Of a stretch of DNA of 57,877 nt, positions 32,201-43,500 are shown piece by piece. The notes under the pieces are model-generated. The model was not told the DNA's origin, did no database searches, and worked only from the letters and a program-made list of their open reading frames with translations. The translations under genes and the position numbers were made by a program. Numbering within the stretch: position 1 is the stretch's first letter; every line of letters begins with the position of its first letter. This DNA is from Acanthaster planci (taxonomy: Eukaryota; Echinodermata; Asteroidea; Valvatida; Acanthasteridae). The stretch is taken from positions 81,137-139,013 of the forward strand of contig NW_019091554.1 of NCBI RefSeq assembly GCF_001949145.1. Reading direction: 5' to 3'.

Positions 32201-35144
32201 GTAAGAAAAACTAAAGAGAGTAGAACATAGTAACTGTACATTACCCTGCAAGTTTACCTCATTGCAAGCTACGTGTACTTGACTAGCTGTCAAAAACTTG
32301 ACCATGTAAACACACGATACAGTAAACATAGAGTATACATACTGTACATTTACATTTGACGACGCAACAGAATCATACAACACACACGCATGTGCCCTTT
32401 ATGCATCCATTGCTGTAACCCCTATGCTAGTCTTTCCTCAACAGGTAAAGTTGACTGCATAAAAGTTAGCTGCATGTACATGCACTGTGCCCAGTCATGC
32501 CAACGTTCTGTGTGGTTCTATTTAGGCTAGGTCCATGGTGACACAACAGAGTACAGAAGTGAATATGTCACATGCACAGTGACATGTACGTGTGTAAAAG
32601 ATAAACCACATTAGCGTGAGAACCAACGTAAGCCGTGGCTTATCGAAAATTATGGTAATGTGGCAATGCACTTTCGTACTTTTAATAAATTCGTTCCTGA
32701 GTAGCGATATTTTTGGTATACTTTTCAATATTTATGTTTTCAAAGTTTTGATAATTTCTATATTTCTCGAAAATCTGATATTTTCGAAAATCTGATATTT
32801 TCGATATATCAGTATTACCAAATAACTAAACATCAGCGATATCGATATCAAACCCACGGATATCGATAATATCGATATATTGACGGTGCTTAATAGACAC
32901 ATTATGCCTAAACATTCTAGATGTACACAGGACGTTTGAATAAAGAAATATCTAGGAACACTATTCCTTGTGACCCCTTCTAAGGATCAACTGCTCACAC
33001 CTTGCTGAAACTTCCGTTTAAGCAGTCACTGAAAGTACTTTGTATGTTTCACCTTTTTTTTTTTAATGTAATTTTTTTTTATCTCAAAATATAAAAAAGT
33101 TCATACATGTACTTGTGTTGGAAATGTTTGCTGGGAAAGTGCCCTTACATCTGGTACTGACCTTCCTGTATTTTGGTGACAGCGACCTTTTTGGTCTGAA
33201 CTGGAATGAACAGCTGCACCAGCATCACACTGAGGAGGGATCCAAGGCAAGACACAAGGGCCGCATGCTGCTCACTGCCGATCGAAGAAGACCCACAGAA
33301 ACCAGAGTATTGAAATATCCACAAAGCCTGGCAATATTTGTAATTCTGATGAGCCAGTTTATCAAATGAAAGTGTGTGATTATCGTTACTCATTAGGCTC
33401 ATATCAAAAAAGCTTTACATTCCTGAAACCATTTCAGCTCCCTGTTTGATGCTGATTATTTCTGCTGCAAAATTAAAAATAAACATCTCTACCGTCATCA
33501 CAGGTATCATGCTTGGGAGTGGGGAGAACCTTGGGGCAAAGTGACTCGCCCTAGACTGCTACTCAGACAGGTCAAACAAGAATTATACCCAAAATGTTGG
33601 CAATGATGACCTCTCTGGTACAGCTGATGTCTACTTCTTACCTATAATACTTGGTGACCTGGCCACCAATGAGTGGACCAACAATCATTCCCAGACCATA
33701 GGTCATTCTCAGTCGCCCCAAAGATTCGGCCCTTTGACCCTCGTCTGTGAGATCAGCTATCACCATCTGGGTTCCTGCAAGACAAATTCAATACAAGAAA
33801 CAGATCACAAGAACGTTCCTGAATTTTTTAAAAAACATTCTCTGGTCATTCCAATATAAGCGGTCCTTAAGCCATCATTTTATAATAAACCCATCCAAAT
33901 TTCTCAAAATCATCCATTTCTGCTGGGTTAAGGAAGGTAAAGCCCAGGCATATTTGCATGGAATGGTGATGGAAAACAGTGTACATAGTTTCCTGCAAAG
34001 CAGAGAATTTTGAGAACTCAAAAATGGTCAAAGCAAAATGTGTGAAAAATCTGCTTTGGGGATTTTGGAGGATTCCAATTGACATGGTTTAGATACATGA
34101 AAGATTGAACACTTCAATATTAGTTGAGCAATACCATGATTAGCACTGAGAAACAACGCAGGCACTCGGGACAGAAACACAAAGGCTCCAGTGGTTGCCA
34201 TGCCCAGCAGACCGTACATGGAAGCTGCCATTGCGTACGCTAGCGTCAGGGCTGCACGCCCACCGTACAGGTCCCCAAAACGCCCAAATATGGGCGTACC
34301 AACAAGCAGAATGATGTTGTAGAAGGTCTGCAGGTAACCGTAGACGACCATGTCCATGCCTAATTTCTTTGTCAGGTACTGTGCCGGGAGAAAATGTAAT
34401 TTAAATTAAGTTCAAAATGCATAAAGCAGAGACAGAAGGTTACGCAAGTGTTGGATTTTCCTTGCCGTAACTTTTCCAATTGCATCTATCGTGTCTACCA
34501 GTCAAAGCGGGGCTTATGCCAGTGTTTGATTAAATGTGTTCAACTCAGATATTTTGAGAATTACACACAAAACATAAGTTTGAAAAAAGCCCATGTGTAT
34601 TTCAGACAACGAAGGAAAGTACATGCACTAGGATGGTTCACACAACTAAACTTAATAAGGTACATCGTAACAATATTCAGCATAAGAACTAAAAAACAGG
34701 TGAGATGTTATCATTATAATATCAATTTTTTGTGAGACATACTGTACATGTGCATGTACTTACAGGCAAGACACCTGTTTGAAGCCAAAAACACGCAGCA
34801 TAGAGGAAGATGTTGATATGGAGGATCCTTTTGATCACTCCCCAGGAGGGCGAAGACGGAGGAAGATCCTGTTTAGCATGATTACATGTACTTCCATCAT
34901 TGGACAGTTCATTTGTCATCTCAACATCTGAAGATGAGTGTGTCAGCTGAGCAACAGGTTTGCCTTTTACATGTATATCGTCACGAAGTTGGTGATCTCC
35001 GTTGGTGCCTCTTTGTTGACTTGTGTCCATTGCAGCGGCATCTGTCATATCTTGGGTGAGGTCTGTGTGGGAAGAACCAGTCCTATGCTGCAACCGGTTG
35101 GCTGCTTCATCTGTTGCTGTCTGTCGGTTGGAACGCAACTTCAT
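29289..35144 (-). CDS. SLC22A18: SLC22A18-like major facilitator transporter
   Basis: Eight minus-strand exons in transcript order: 35144-34764, 34378-34135, 33774-33642, 33274-33162, 31633-31422, 30898-30797, 30258-30138 and 29446-29289, all in phase, 487 residues. SLC22A18 (ORCTL2, TSSC5) is a twelve-helix organic-cation-like transporter in the major facilitator superfamily. Recognised blocks are YLTKKLGMDMVVYGYLQT, the MFS motif GRFGDLYGGRAALTL, QMVIADLTDEGQRAESLGRL, LIQGLCIGPL and DTGTMLGLGSAGG. The first exon adds a hydrophilic N-terminus of roughly 95 residues before TM1, much longer than I recall for the human protein. It starts at an ATG with G at -3. Intron 4 (31634-33161) carries an inverted-repeat element. 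Confidence 0.92.
29676..29726. repeat. Short tandem duplication
   Basis: The segment GAGCCAGATAATGTGACAT occurs twice in direct succession inside the last intron of the SLC22A18-like gene. Confidence 0.7.
31700..32889. mobile_element. 1.2-kb inverted-repeat element rich in TATCGATA
   Basis: The ends share GCACCGTC in inverted orientation. Each is followed by a dense cluster of ATATCGATAT-type palindromes (31709-31765 and about 32770-32880). The interior is AT-rich with TACATGTA runs and no transposase. I could not identify a clean target duplication. It sits in intron 4 of the SLC22A18-like gene. Confidence 0.6.
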
Positions 35145-35977
35145 GTCTCAACCTCGCACAGCCAACTGGGAATATGAATTACCAGCGTATCAACAAATCT
35201 GAATGCTGGTAGTTGAACTTCCAAAAAGAAATTTAGCAGTTGCACAGGGCTCCAACTTAGAATGTCAAGTAGGGATCGTGGCATGTCCACAGGAAAGAGA
35301 AAATGAGATTTCTTTCGAAAACCACTTAGGGCCTATCCATTTTTTCATCCTTAAGACTCCTACACCCCCCCCAAAAAAAGGCTGAAGTAGGCCTAATAGT
35401 ACTATCTCAAGTAAAGAGTTCGCATTTTCTTTTTCCAAAATGGCAAAAACTCTCCCCCACCATGCCCTCCCCCATCACCCGGTCAACAACCAGTATGGCA
35501 GTAAACAGTTAAACATCCATTGCTCTTTCAAATTTCTGCACGGTCTCAGCAGTCACGGCAGTATTTAGCCCAATATATGGCCCAAGCCGCCCAACGAAAT
35601 GCAGAATGAAGCCCCACAAGTGGTGCGGTACTGCAAATGGTGGCGGCACGCGAGGACGAGCAACAAACCCCATATTACAGTCTACAATTCATGTTATGTC
35701 CTGGTGGAAGTACATGTAATGTTTATGATCAGGATTAACTTGTCATGGAAGTCGACATCGCATCCATCAGACAGTGTGTGCATGGGGTGTGCTCACGTGC
35801 AAACAAACCAGCAAGCAACGCCAACGGACGATGCATTTATAAAACTACTTTTATGGATCTAACTTTTTAAAATTTTTACCGTGAACATAGAGCTACAACC
35901 CAGTGCAGTGTTAGTCAGCTGACCGACTGCATCAATTTGGTGCAACTAGCTATCCGGCCGCCCAAAGATAGATGACC
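35145..35977. other. 5' flank of the SLC22A18-like gene
   Basis: Probable promoter and 5' untranslated sequence for the minus-strand transporter. I see no TATA box I would defend and no coding region. Confidence 0.4.
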
Positions 35978-36796
35978 CTGACAGTCACTTCGCCCCATAA
36001 CCACTTCGCCCGTCACCATTTCGCCCCGTCTTCACATCGCCCCATCTCCACATTGTCCCCATTTCAATTCCACTTCGCCCTGTTCGTGCTCGAGTGTTAC
36101 AGGCCCTCTTAAAACATGGTCGAGAGAGGAGTTCCATAACGACATGGAGTTACACATGTATATAGAAAACTCTAACATCGACTGCATTGTTAATGATGAA
36201 TTAATACATATGGTTTCACAAGCATAGGGTTTATTTCTTATCCTCTTCAAATTTATTTCAAAGCGATGCACAGTTCTGTACACATCGTTCTGGTTATTGT
36301 CAGACGTACAGCAGTGGCTGCGGCCCGGAGGCCGCGCCGCGGCAGGAATTTTGTGGAAACATGCTCGCTTCAAGTAAGAGCAAAACAACCTAAAATTAAA
36401 CACATGAACACAGAAAATACACATATAGACAAGACACTAAGTTTCGTGAATTAACTTTAAGAAATCTTGCAACAGTCGGGTACGTGGCATGAACATTGGT
36501 TGCCACACTCCATCAATCCTTCTCTTGTGGGGGTGCAGCGCGCGGGAACCAGCGGTTTGCGCAGGTGTCACTTGGTTGCTCAAACGTCGGTGTTTTCATT
36601 TGTTCCATCTAGGCATATGCCTCTGTTACTAAAGAACAGAATGAACGACAATCGGTGGGGCGAAGTGGAAATGGGGCGAAGTGGAAATGGGGCGAAGTGG
36701 AAGTGGGGCGAAGTGGAAGTGGGGCGAAGTGGAAGTGGGGCGAAGTGGAAGTGGGGCGAAGTGACCGACGTGGAAATGGGGCGAAGTGACCGACAC
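35978..36796. mobile_element. Element with inverted subterminal CACTTCGCCCC arrays
   Basis: The left end (35985-36090) has a degenerate array of CACTTCGCCCC-type units. The right end (36655-36795) has the same unit inverted as a clean 16-bp tandem repeat, GGGGCGAAGTGGAAGT, about eight copies. Both outermost units are joined to a GTCACTTCGCCCC variant. The interior contains a short CpG-rich stretch near 36317-36350 and no recognisable transposase. Confidence 0.65.
36655..36790. repeat. 16-bp tandem repeat GGGGCGAAGTGGAA(A/G)T
   Basis: About eight adjacent copies; the last ones are interrupted by GACCGAC. It forms one end of the element described at 35978-36796. Confidence 0.9.
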
Positions 36797-37514
36797 CCGA
36801 CATGATCATGATGATCATACCAGAAAAAAGTTCCTTTATATTAAATGAGGGGTGTTCAATCTCAATGTATTTCGAGTTCAAAATAGGGCAGATATGGAAA
36901 AAGTAACATAAAATGATTTCACACGAGAAAAAGGCAACCCACTGACCTCCGATTAGTGGGGGATCATGAATAATTCAAAAGATAGTTATAAAGTAGTTTC
37001 CAGACGTTTTCGCTATTAGTTCAAGCTACATTCTATTTTGGTTCAGACTATTTGGAAAACTGATTGATTGACTTTTTCGCGAAAGAAATATCTTTATATT
37101 GTAGTTCAAAATATTTATTGGTTTTCTTTATCTTAAGCAAACTACTAGTGACAAGTCATGTTTCTAAAAGAAGTCAATAAAAGCACAGCATTACAAGAGA
37201 GCAAATCTCTTGTTTTATATTTGCTTGAAAACATGTCACGTGACCACCTTGACGACGAGATAATCAAAACATAATCCACCTGTTATTCTTCTACATGTAT
37301 GGCGAGAAAGATCTTTAAAAAGAGATAGTAGAGGTCTGCGTCTTTGAAGAGATGAGGAGAGAGTGATCGTGTTTCGTCTTTAAATTCCCCATTGGTTTTC
37401 ATCCGAGAATGTCACACGTCGATTCTGGGTAGGTTTTTTTTTTCCATGGAGGTAGAAACTGGAAAAAAGATAATCGTAAATTGTCGGATTGTTGAAACTG
37501 CATTGCCAGCATGT

Positions 37515-37585
37515 ATGGCGAGTCCACGCAGCTCGCATGGTAGCCCCACTACTGTGGCACGGATCACTCCCGATTTGAGTGATCC
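37515..37585 (+). CDS. ERICH3: Candidate first coding exon of the ERICH3-like gene
   Basis: The exon at 40511 needs an upstream exon leaving two bases. The ATG at 37515 opens a 23-codon frame (starting MASPRSSHG, ending LSDP) that ends at a GTGACA donor with exactly that phase. It lies in a CpG-richer patch. Against it, the donor is mediocre and the frame runs through an inverted repeat. A different first exon between 37.6 and 40.5 kb remains possible. Confidence 0.3.
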
Positions 37586-37607
37586 GTGACACACCTAGTG
37601 GGGCTAC
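37540..37607. repeat. Imperfect 29-bp inverted repeat
   Basis: GTAGCCCCACTA and CACGGATCACT on the left (37540-37568) are matched in inverted order on the right (37578-37607), around a 9-base centre. It overlaps the candidate first exon of the ERICH3-like gene. Confidence 0.8.
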
Positions 37608-37951
37608 TCGCATCGCAGCATGGGTAGCAATACGCGCATGTGTGTCATCATGGTCATGTCCAGAAGTTCTGGACTGAAAAATGTAACTGAATCTCTGACT
37701 GCTGAAACGTGCGTTGTAATTTATGTACATGTTATGTGACCGGTTTTCAACGATGTAGGGCATCGGTTTCATTCATTGGCATATTTCACCAAAATTTCTC
37801 AACAGTTTACCTGCTACGAATAGGCCGTTTCCAATCAATATACTCACACATTCTGTATAAAACGAAAACCGATTGGCTGCATTCATGTACATGTAATCAT
37901 GGTAATGATCAAGTGCAGATTATACACGTACATGTATGTGTACATGTGCAT

Positions 37952-38119
37952 CAGACCCGCCAACCATTGACAACATGCTGTACTCCTTCCTGAGGTCAGG
38001 CATTACCGCGCAATAGATTAGTCATTTAAATGATCTGAAGGCTCATTGAAATACCTTTTAATCTATTGTGTGGTAATGCCTGACCTCAGGAAGGAGTACG
38101 GCAAGGTTGGCAGGTCAGG
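37952..38119. repeat. Foldback element with about 60-bp arms
   Basis: The left arm (37952-38020) and right arm (38059-38119) pair with mismatches; the cores TACTCCTTCCTGAGGTCAGG and CAATAGATT appear inverted on the other side. A related CAGACCCGCC fragment occurs near 41063. Confidence 0.8.
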
Positions 38120-38279
38120 TGTATGTACCTTAATACCACCGTTTGAATTTATTTACATGTAGGTCACCCAAAAGGAACAGATTGTGAGAATATTTGTGGC
38201 AATCACATTCTTACTCAGATGTCAATTTCTTTCTGACACTATATTATTCAGTGTAGTGCATTTACACACACAAATCGTG

Positions 38280-39920
38280 TCTGTACATGCACATACATGT
38301 ATACATGTACAATGTACACTATGTACATGCATGTACATGTACAATGTACATGTAGAATTAAGCTCCATCCTGCACACAGCTGCTGTTACTCAGGATGGTA
38401 GCCTTGCCTCAAGCAGTTTGTTAATTTTTCAGTATTGATTGTCACAATTCCACTTATTTTTGATTGAAGGTACAAGATGCTTGCAAACATGCATAGATCT
38501 GCCCCTGCCATGCATATGTCCTTTTGAATATGGCATGCAATTTGTGAGTCGGACATGTCAGCCTATAGACTTGCAACACCCACCATATACATATATGTCT
38601 TGATACATGTACATGTATATTGCATACATGTAAATATTTAGCATCTACGTGTACATGTACATGTAGTTACAGAACTGTTTGTGTAAATCGGTTACTGAAG
38701 AATAGTGGAATTTGAGGGCATCACATGGTGTCTTTTAACCATAGTTTAAACTTTGACATGTACATCAGTCTGTATAATGATTTTAAGAAATTAATAAATG
38801 CCTACATGTATCTCTAATGTGGTGGTTGCGATGTGCAGTACATGTATGCTCCATGGTCTGGTTGTCTGTCTCAGTATGTCTGTCTGGGCAAATCTGTTAG
38901 TCTTTTGGTTTGTCTATTATCCCTTCATCCATCTGTTGCAATCTGTCTTTTGGTCAGTCAGTATTTTGTAAGTTTAGAACACGTTTTCTAATTTCCAAGA
39001 ATGATTCATTAATTCAGATTACATGAACCCGCCACATGTGTATTGAAATCAGTTGCGGTGATACATGTATTTTAAATTTTCATGTCAAATAACAAAGGTA
39101 ATGCAGACACATCAGGGACACGAAAATGTCACACTTTTGGACCCCTGTATCTGGAATTACCCTTATTTACATGTACAGGCATATGGCAAATGTTGGCATT
39201 TTTCAAACCCAGTTGGACCATGGAGGAAGGAGGGGTTTACCGGTACATGTATTTAATTGTTGGCTATTGAAACTTTTCATTTAACATAAGTGAATTCTAC
39301 CCTAATCTGAGTACCAATAAATATTACTTACATGTACATGTACATGTATGCCATGGAGCTTTCCAGTATGTACATTAGTACTTATGTACATGTAAATACA
39401 TGTACATAAATACATGGAAATACATGTACATGTATTTCCAGTTCATCCCACTCAGTGTGCTTGTACATGTATACTTGTACATGTATGTACATGTACATTT
39501 GTACTGTATGTACCAGTACATGTACGTACATGTGTACATACATACATGTACATGTAGCTGTTTCTAGCAAACGTGACAGCTTCTTTTACTTGTATGTACA
39601 TGTACATGTATGTAAAAAACTGCATTCACAGTAATTTTTATAAAGTTGGCACAAACTTATACCTCATGATATTGGCTTTAATGCCTGCATGATGCAGAAG
39701 CAAAATTTTGCGGTGATGAAATCATACATGTATACATGTACATGTACTTTTATGAGGCCTCCTGTAATGATGTGCCCTCTCAGACCTGTGAGGGTTTTGC
39801 CACAGTGTATAACGGATGTACATGTATACATGTATCTTGCAATGCACACAATCCATCTTAAATACATGTACATGTACACTCCTTTTACATACAATGTACT
39901 GTACATGTATTTCTCTGTCT
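38280..39920. repeat. Dense TACATGTA / ACATGT repeat tracts
   Basis: Runs of ACATGTACATGTA occur at 38282-38352, 38606-38666, 39331-39349, 39386-39433, 39464-39558, 39595-39612 and 39725-39909. The unit is self-complementary. These are representative; smaller runs are scattered from about 17 to 42 kb. Confidence 0.85.
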
Positions 39921-40510
39921 GATTGTAGGAAAAATTGAGGGATCAGTACCTATGCGTGTATATATGTACAAGTAGGGAATCAATTTTTGGTTAGGGACGG
40001 GTTTCATTTCATTTTCCTCTAATATTTCTTTAAAATATGATACCAACACATGTACAGTATGTACCTTTACATGTTAAAACCTTTGCAGAAACTTGAACCT
40101 CATCTTCACGTGGTCAAAATGTCAGTCTGGGAAAATTATTCTTTTGTAATGGCCTTTAATGGAACTCCTACAGTGACCCAAATTAAGTGAAGCTTCTAAA
40201 GTGTCTGATGTGGCAGGATTTAAATACTGTTGTTATGTACTGTTGAGACCATTGATTGTCTAATGTTACTGAAGTCACTCGAGAAACTTCTCTGGGAATT
40301 TCTGGTCAGAGACAATGTCGTTTCAGCTTGGAATACACACAGTCCATGTCTTAGCTTTTTATAGTTGACCAGTTCTTGAACTATGACCAATGATGACTCT
40401 GAATGGGCAAACCACACAGCCTTTGGAAATCACTGTCAGATTCTAACAAGACCCTTACACTTGGTTGCAGACCCCTAAATTGATGTTATTTCCTTTGTTT
40501 CTCTGAACAG

Positions 40511-43500
40511 CCCATTGGCCACTTACAATAGCCTCCAGGACAAGCACCTGGTTGGCTACTTCAACAACACACGCATGCGCCGACACCTGCGGCGGTCCGG
40601 CCTCATCACACGCAATGGAGAAATTGTCACGGAGAACACCTTCCGCCTGAACATGGCAAGGAAGGAACACCAGAAGCATGTACGGGATTTGATGGCGCAG
40701 GCTATTGTGCACAAAGCGCTAGACATGGAACGCAGTCGGCAGGCAGAAATCAAACGGAAACTGGAGGAGATTGCTAAGGTGGAGCTTGTCCAGAGGGTCA
40801 AGGTACGTCTATGTACAGTAGCTCCTTTTGAATATTGAAGGGCAGTGATGACCTGGGATTGCCAAAAGCCCTGTGTGCATCATGAAGACAAAATAATTCT
40901 TAAAAACTTATAAACTAACAAAGAAGTAAGCTCGTGTATGTGGTCACATTGTGGTAGCATTTCATATGATGGTAGTTTACTACATGTACAATGTAATAAT
41001 GCAATAAATGAGGCATGTACATGTACACTTGCTCAAAACCGCCATGTCAAGAGGGGCACATCAGACCCGCCCGCCACAAGCCCTCTTCCAGAAGAATGAA
41101 GGTACCCACTAAATACATGTACATGTATGATTCCAGGCATTTTTAGTCAATATACATGTACATGTATGATTCCAGGCATTTTTAGTCAATATACATGTAC
41201 ATGTAGATATACAATGTATTTTGTTTCTTTGTACCCATATAAGTTGGCATATACTCCTGTTTGACTTTTTCAGAGTTCCAGAGGGCGAAAAGGTGACGAG
41301 GACATCACTCCATACCTGTCACCACGAGCCCCTTCAGGACGTCCAAAGTCTGCCAAGCAAGAGCGACCTCGATCGGTGGTAACTGGTCACCGCCCATCCA
41401 CAGCCCCGTCCAAACGCTCAGGATCAGCTAAGAAAAAGGTGCAGATTTCACCAGTGTTCTGAGTCTCTTTGGTTTTGTTCACTTTGTAAGCAGCTTTTGG
41501 GCTCTAATAAGCTAAATGTTCATGTATGTACAGGGTTTCTTTCTGTGTGTTCATCTTGAATGTTGTATACCAACTGGTGTAAAATATTTTAATGTTCTCT
41601 CTTAGAAACTAGTAACCTACTACATGTACATGTACGTACATGTAGCCAGGTTATTTAGACACCACTTGAATGGCAGAGCAGTAGTTAAACGTAAATCCAA
41701 ATTTTGTCATTTTGTCAGAGTGCAATATATGTTGACAAGGAAGGTTTCCCTATTCATCGGGACCAGGCCTGGGGGAGCTCAGATGACGGCACTGATGAAG
41801 TGGACTCTCACAATCTCCGGGAGGTAAAAGAGAGACTATAGACTGTGCCCAATATTATGGCTGTGACTTAAAATACCACACATGCCTATGTATGCCACTG
41901 GCTTGCTGGCTGCAGCCACATCACATAGACACATGTATTACTCTGAGCCATTGTCAGTTGGTTTGGACATGACCTAGCTTTAAATCATCTGAAAAGAAAC
42001 TTTGCATATCGTTCAGTGTGAGAAGGCTTTTATTTAAGAGATTTTTTATATTTGGAACCTCATAAAGTTGATATTCTGAGAGGCAAATTAAAAATGCAAC
42101 AACAAATTCTTACTTGTCCAAGCTACGTGTAATCGTAGTGTTTGTGTCTATCCAATTCCTAAGTGTGATGTCCCTTCAATTTGAACCATGTTCACTGTAC
42201 ACAGAGTTACGTGGAATCTTGGAACTGAAAGTTAATGCACAAATTGAATATCTGTCCAATGAGAGTTGTAATCAGTGGTGCGTGCTTGTGTATGACAAAA
42301 TCACTTACAAACTGGATGGTTGGATTTTCTAATTTGTGCCCATTTGCTTCTAATTTGGTCATCCCTACCGAGGCAAATTACATTCATGTCAAAATATAAG
42401 AATCGTTCAAATTTTAACAACCTTTGTTACCTTTTAGAAATTCATTTGTTGCCAAAAGCTTTGACATTAAGCAGTGGACAATTCTTGTCACTTTAAAATG
42501 ATGGCTCCATTACACCTGACTGTTATTTCATTTTAGCTTGATCCCTACGCTCTAAATGACATCACTGTCAACATGACACCCGAGGAGAAGCAAAGCAACT
42601 CACCTTACAAGATTGACCTGACGCGTGATCCCAGACCCCCTCCCCGTACCCCTCAAGGATTCAAAAAGAGCCCAAGGGGGACAACAAGGGGTGTGATTAC
42701 GAGAGATGGACGAAGACTTCGACCAAAGTCTAACAAGGTATGGTGACGGCGAACCTTGCATCAGCGTGTATCTTGGAGTATTTCAATACATGCAAAAAAT
42801 GATGCTCTGGCAAGTTGTTTTGTGTGAGTCAGAACCTGTTGGCATTGTATCTTGTAAGTTTGCTTCAAAAGAATTGCTGGACTGTCTTCAGACTAGACAA
42901 CTCATAGACTAGTTATTTTCTTATGTTTGCTGGAATTAATTTATTAATTCATTGTTCTTCAGGGTTCGCTGTCTTTGCATCGGAAGGAGCCGGCCTATCC
43001 GCATCCCACCCAGCAACAGACCTTGTGCGATGTCACTATCCGTTACCGCGGAAACAACCTGAAGCTGCAGTACGAACGGCAGGACAAACGTGACGAGATC
43101 ATCATCAATCAACAACACTGTGGCGGGGAGAACCTGGTGGTGTTCCATGGACTAGTCGAACCAGGAAGTAAGCTTCTTTTTTTAAGTGCTGCTCCATAAC
43201 AGGATGAAACTTGCAGAGCTTCACAGGATGCATTATTATGAAACAAGTGGTGCCTTAATTATGGCCTGCTTATAGAGTTTGTTCTGCTGTGGTCACCACA
43301 CTCCAAGTTAAACAGTAAGCATTGTAAGAGGGGACAANNNNNNNNNNNNNNNNNNNNNNNNNNNNNNNNNNNNNNNNNNNNNNNNNNNNNNNNNNNNNNN
43401 NNNNNNNNNNNNNNNNNNNNNNNNNNNNNNNNNNNNNNNNNNNNNNNNNNNNNNNNNNNNNNNNNNNNNNNNNNNNNNNNNNNNNNNNNNNNNNNNNNNN

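Noticed and set aside
38280-39920. CRISPR-like array appearance of regularly recurring TACATGTA
   Set aside because: Animal genome; spacing is irregular and there are no unique spacers of constant length.
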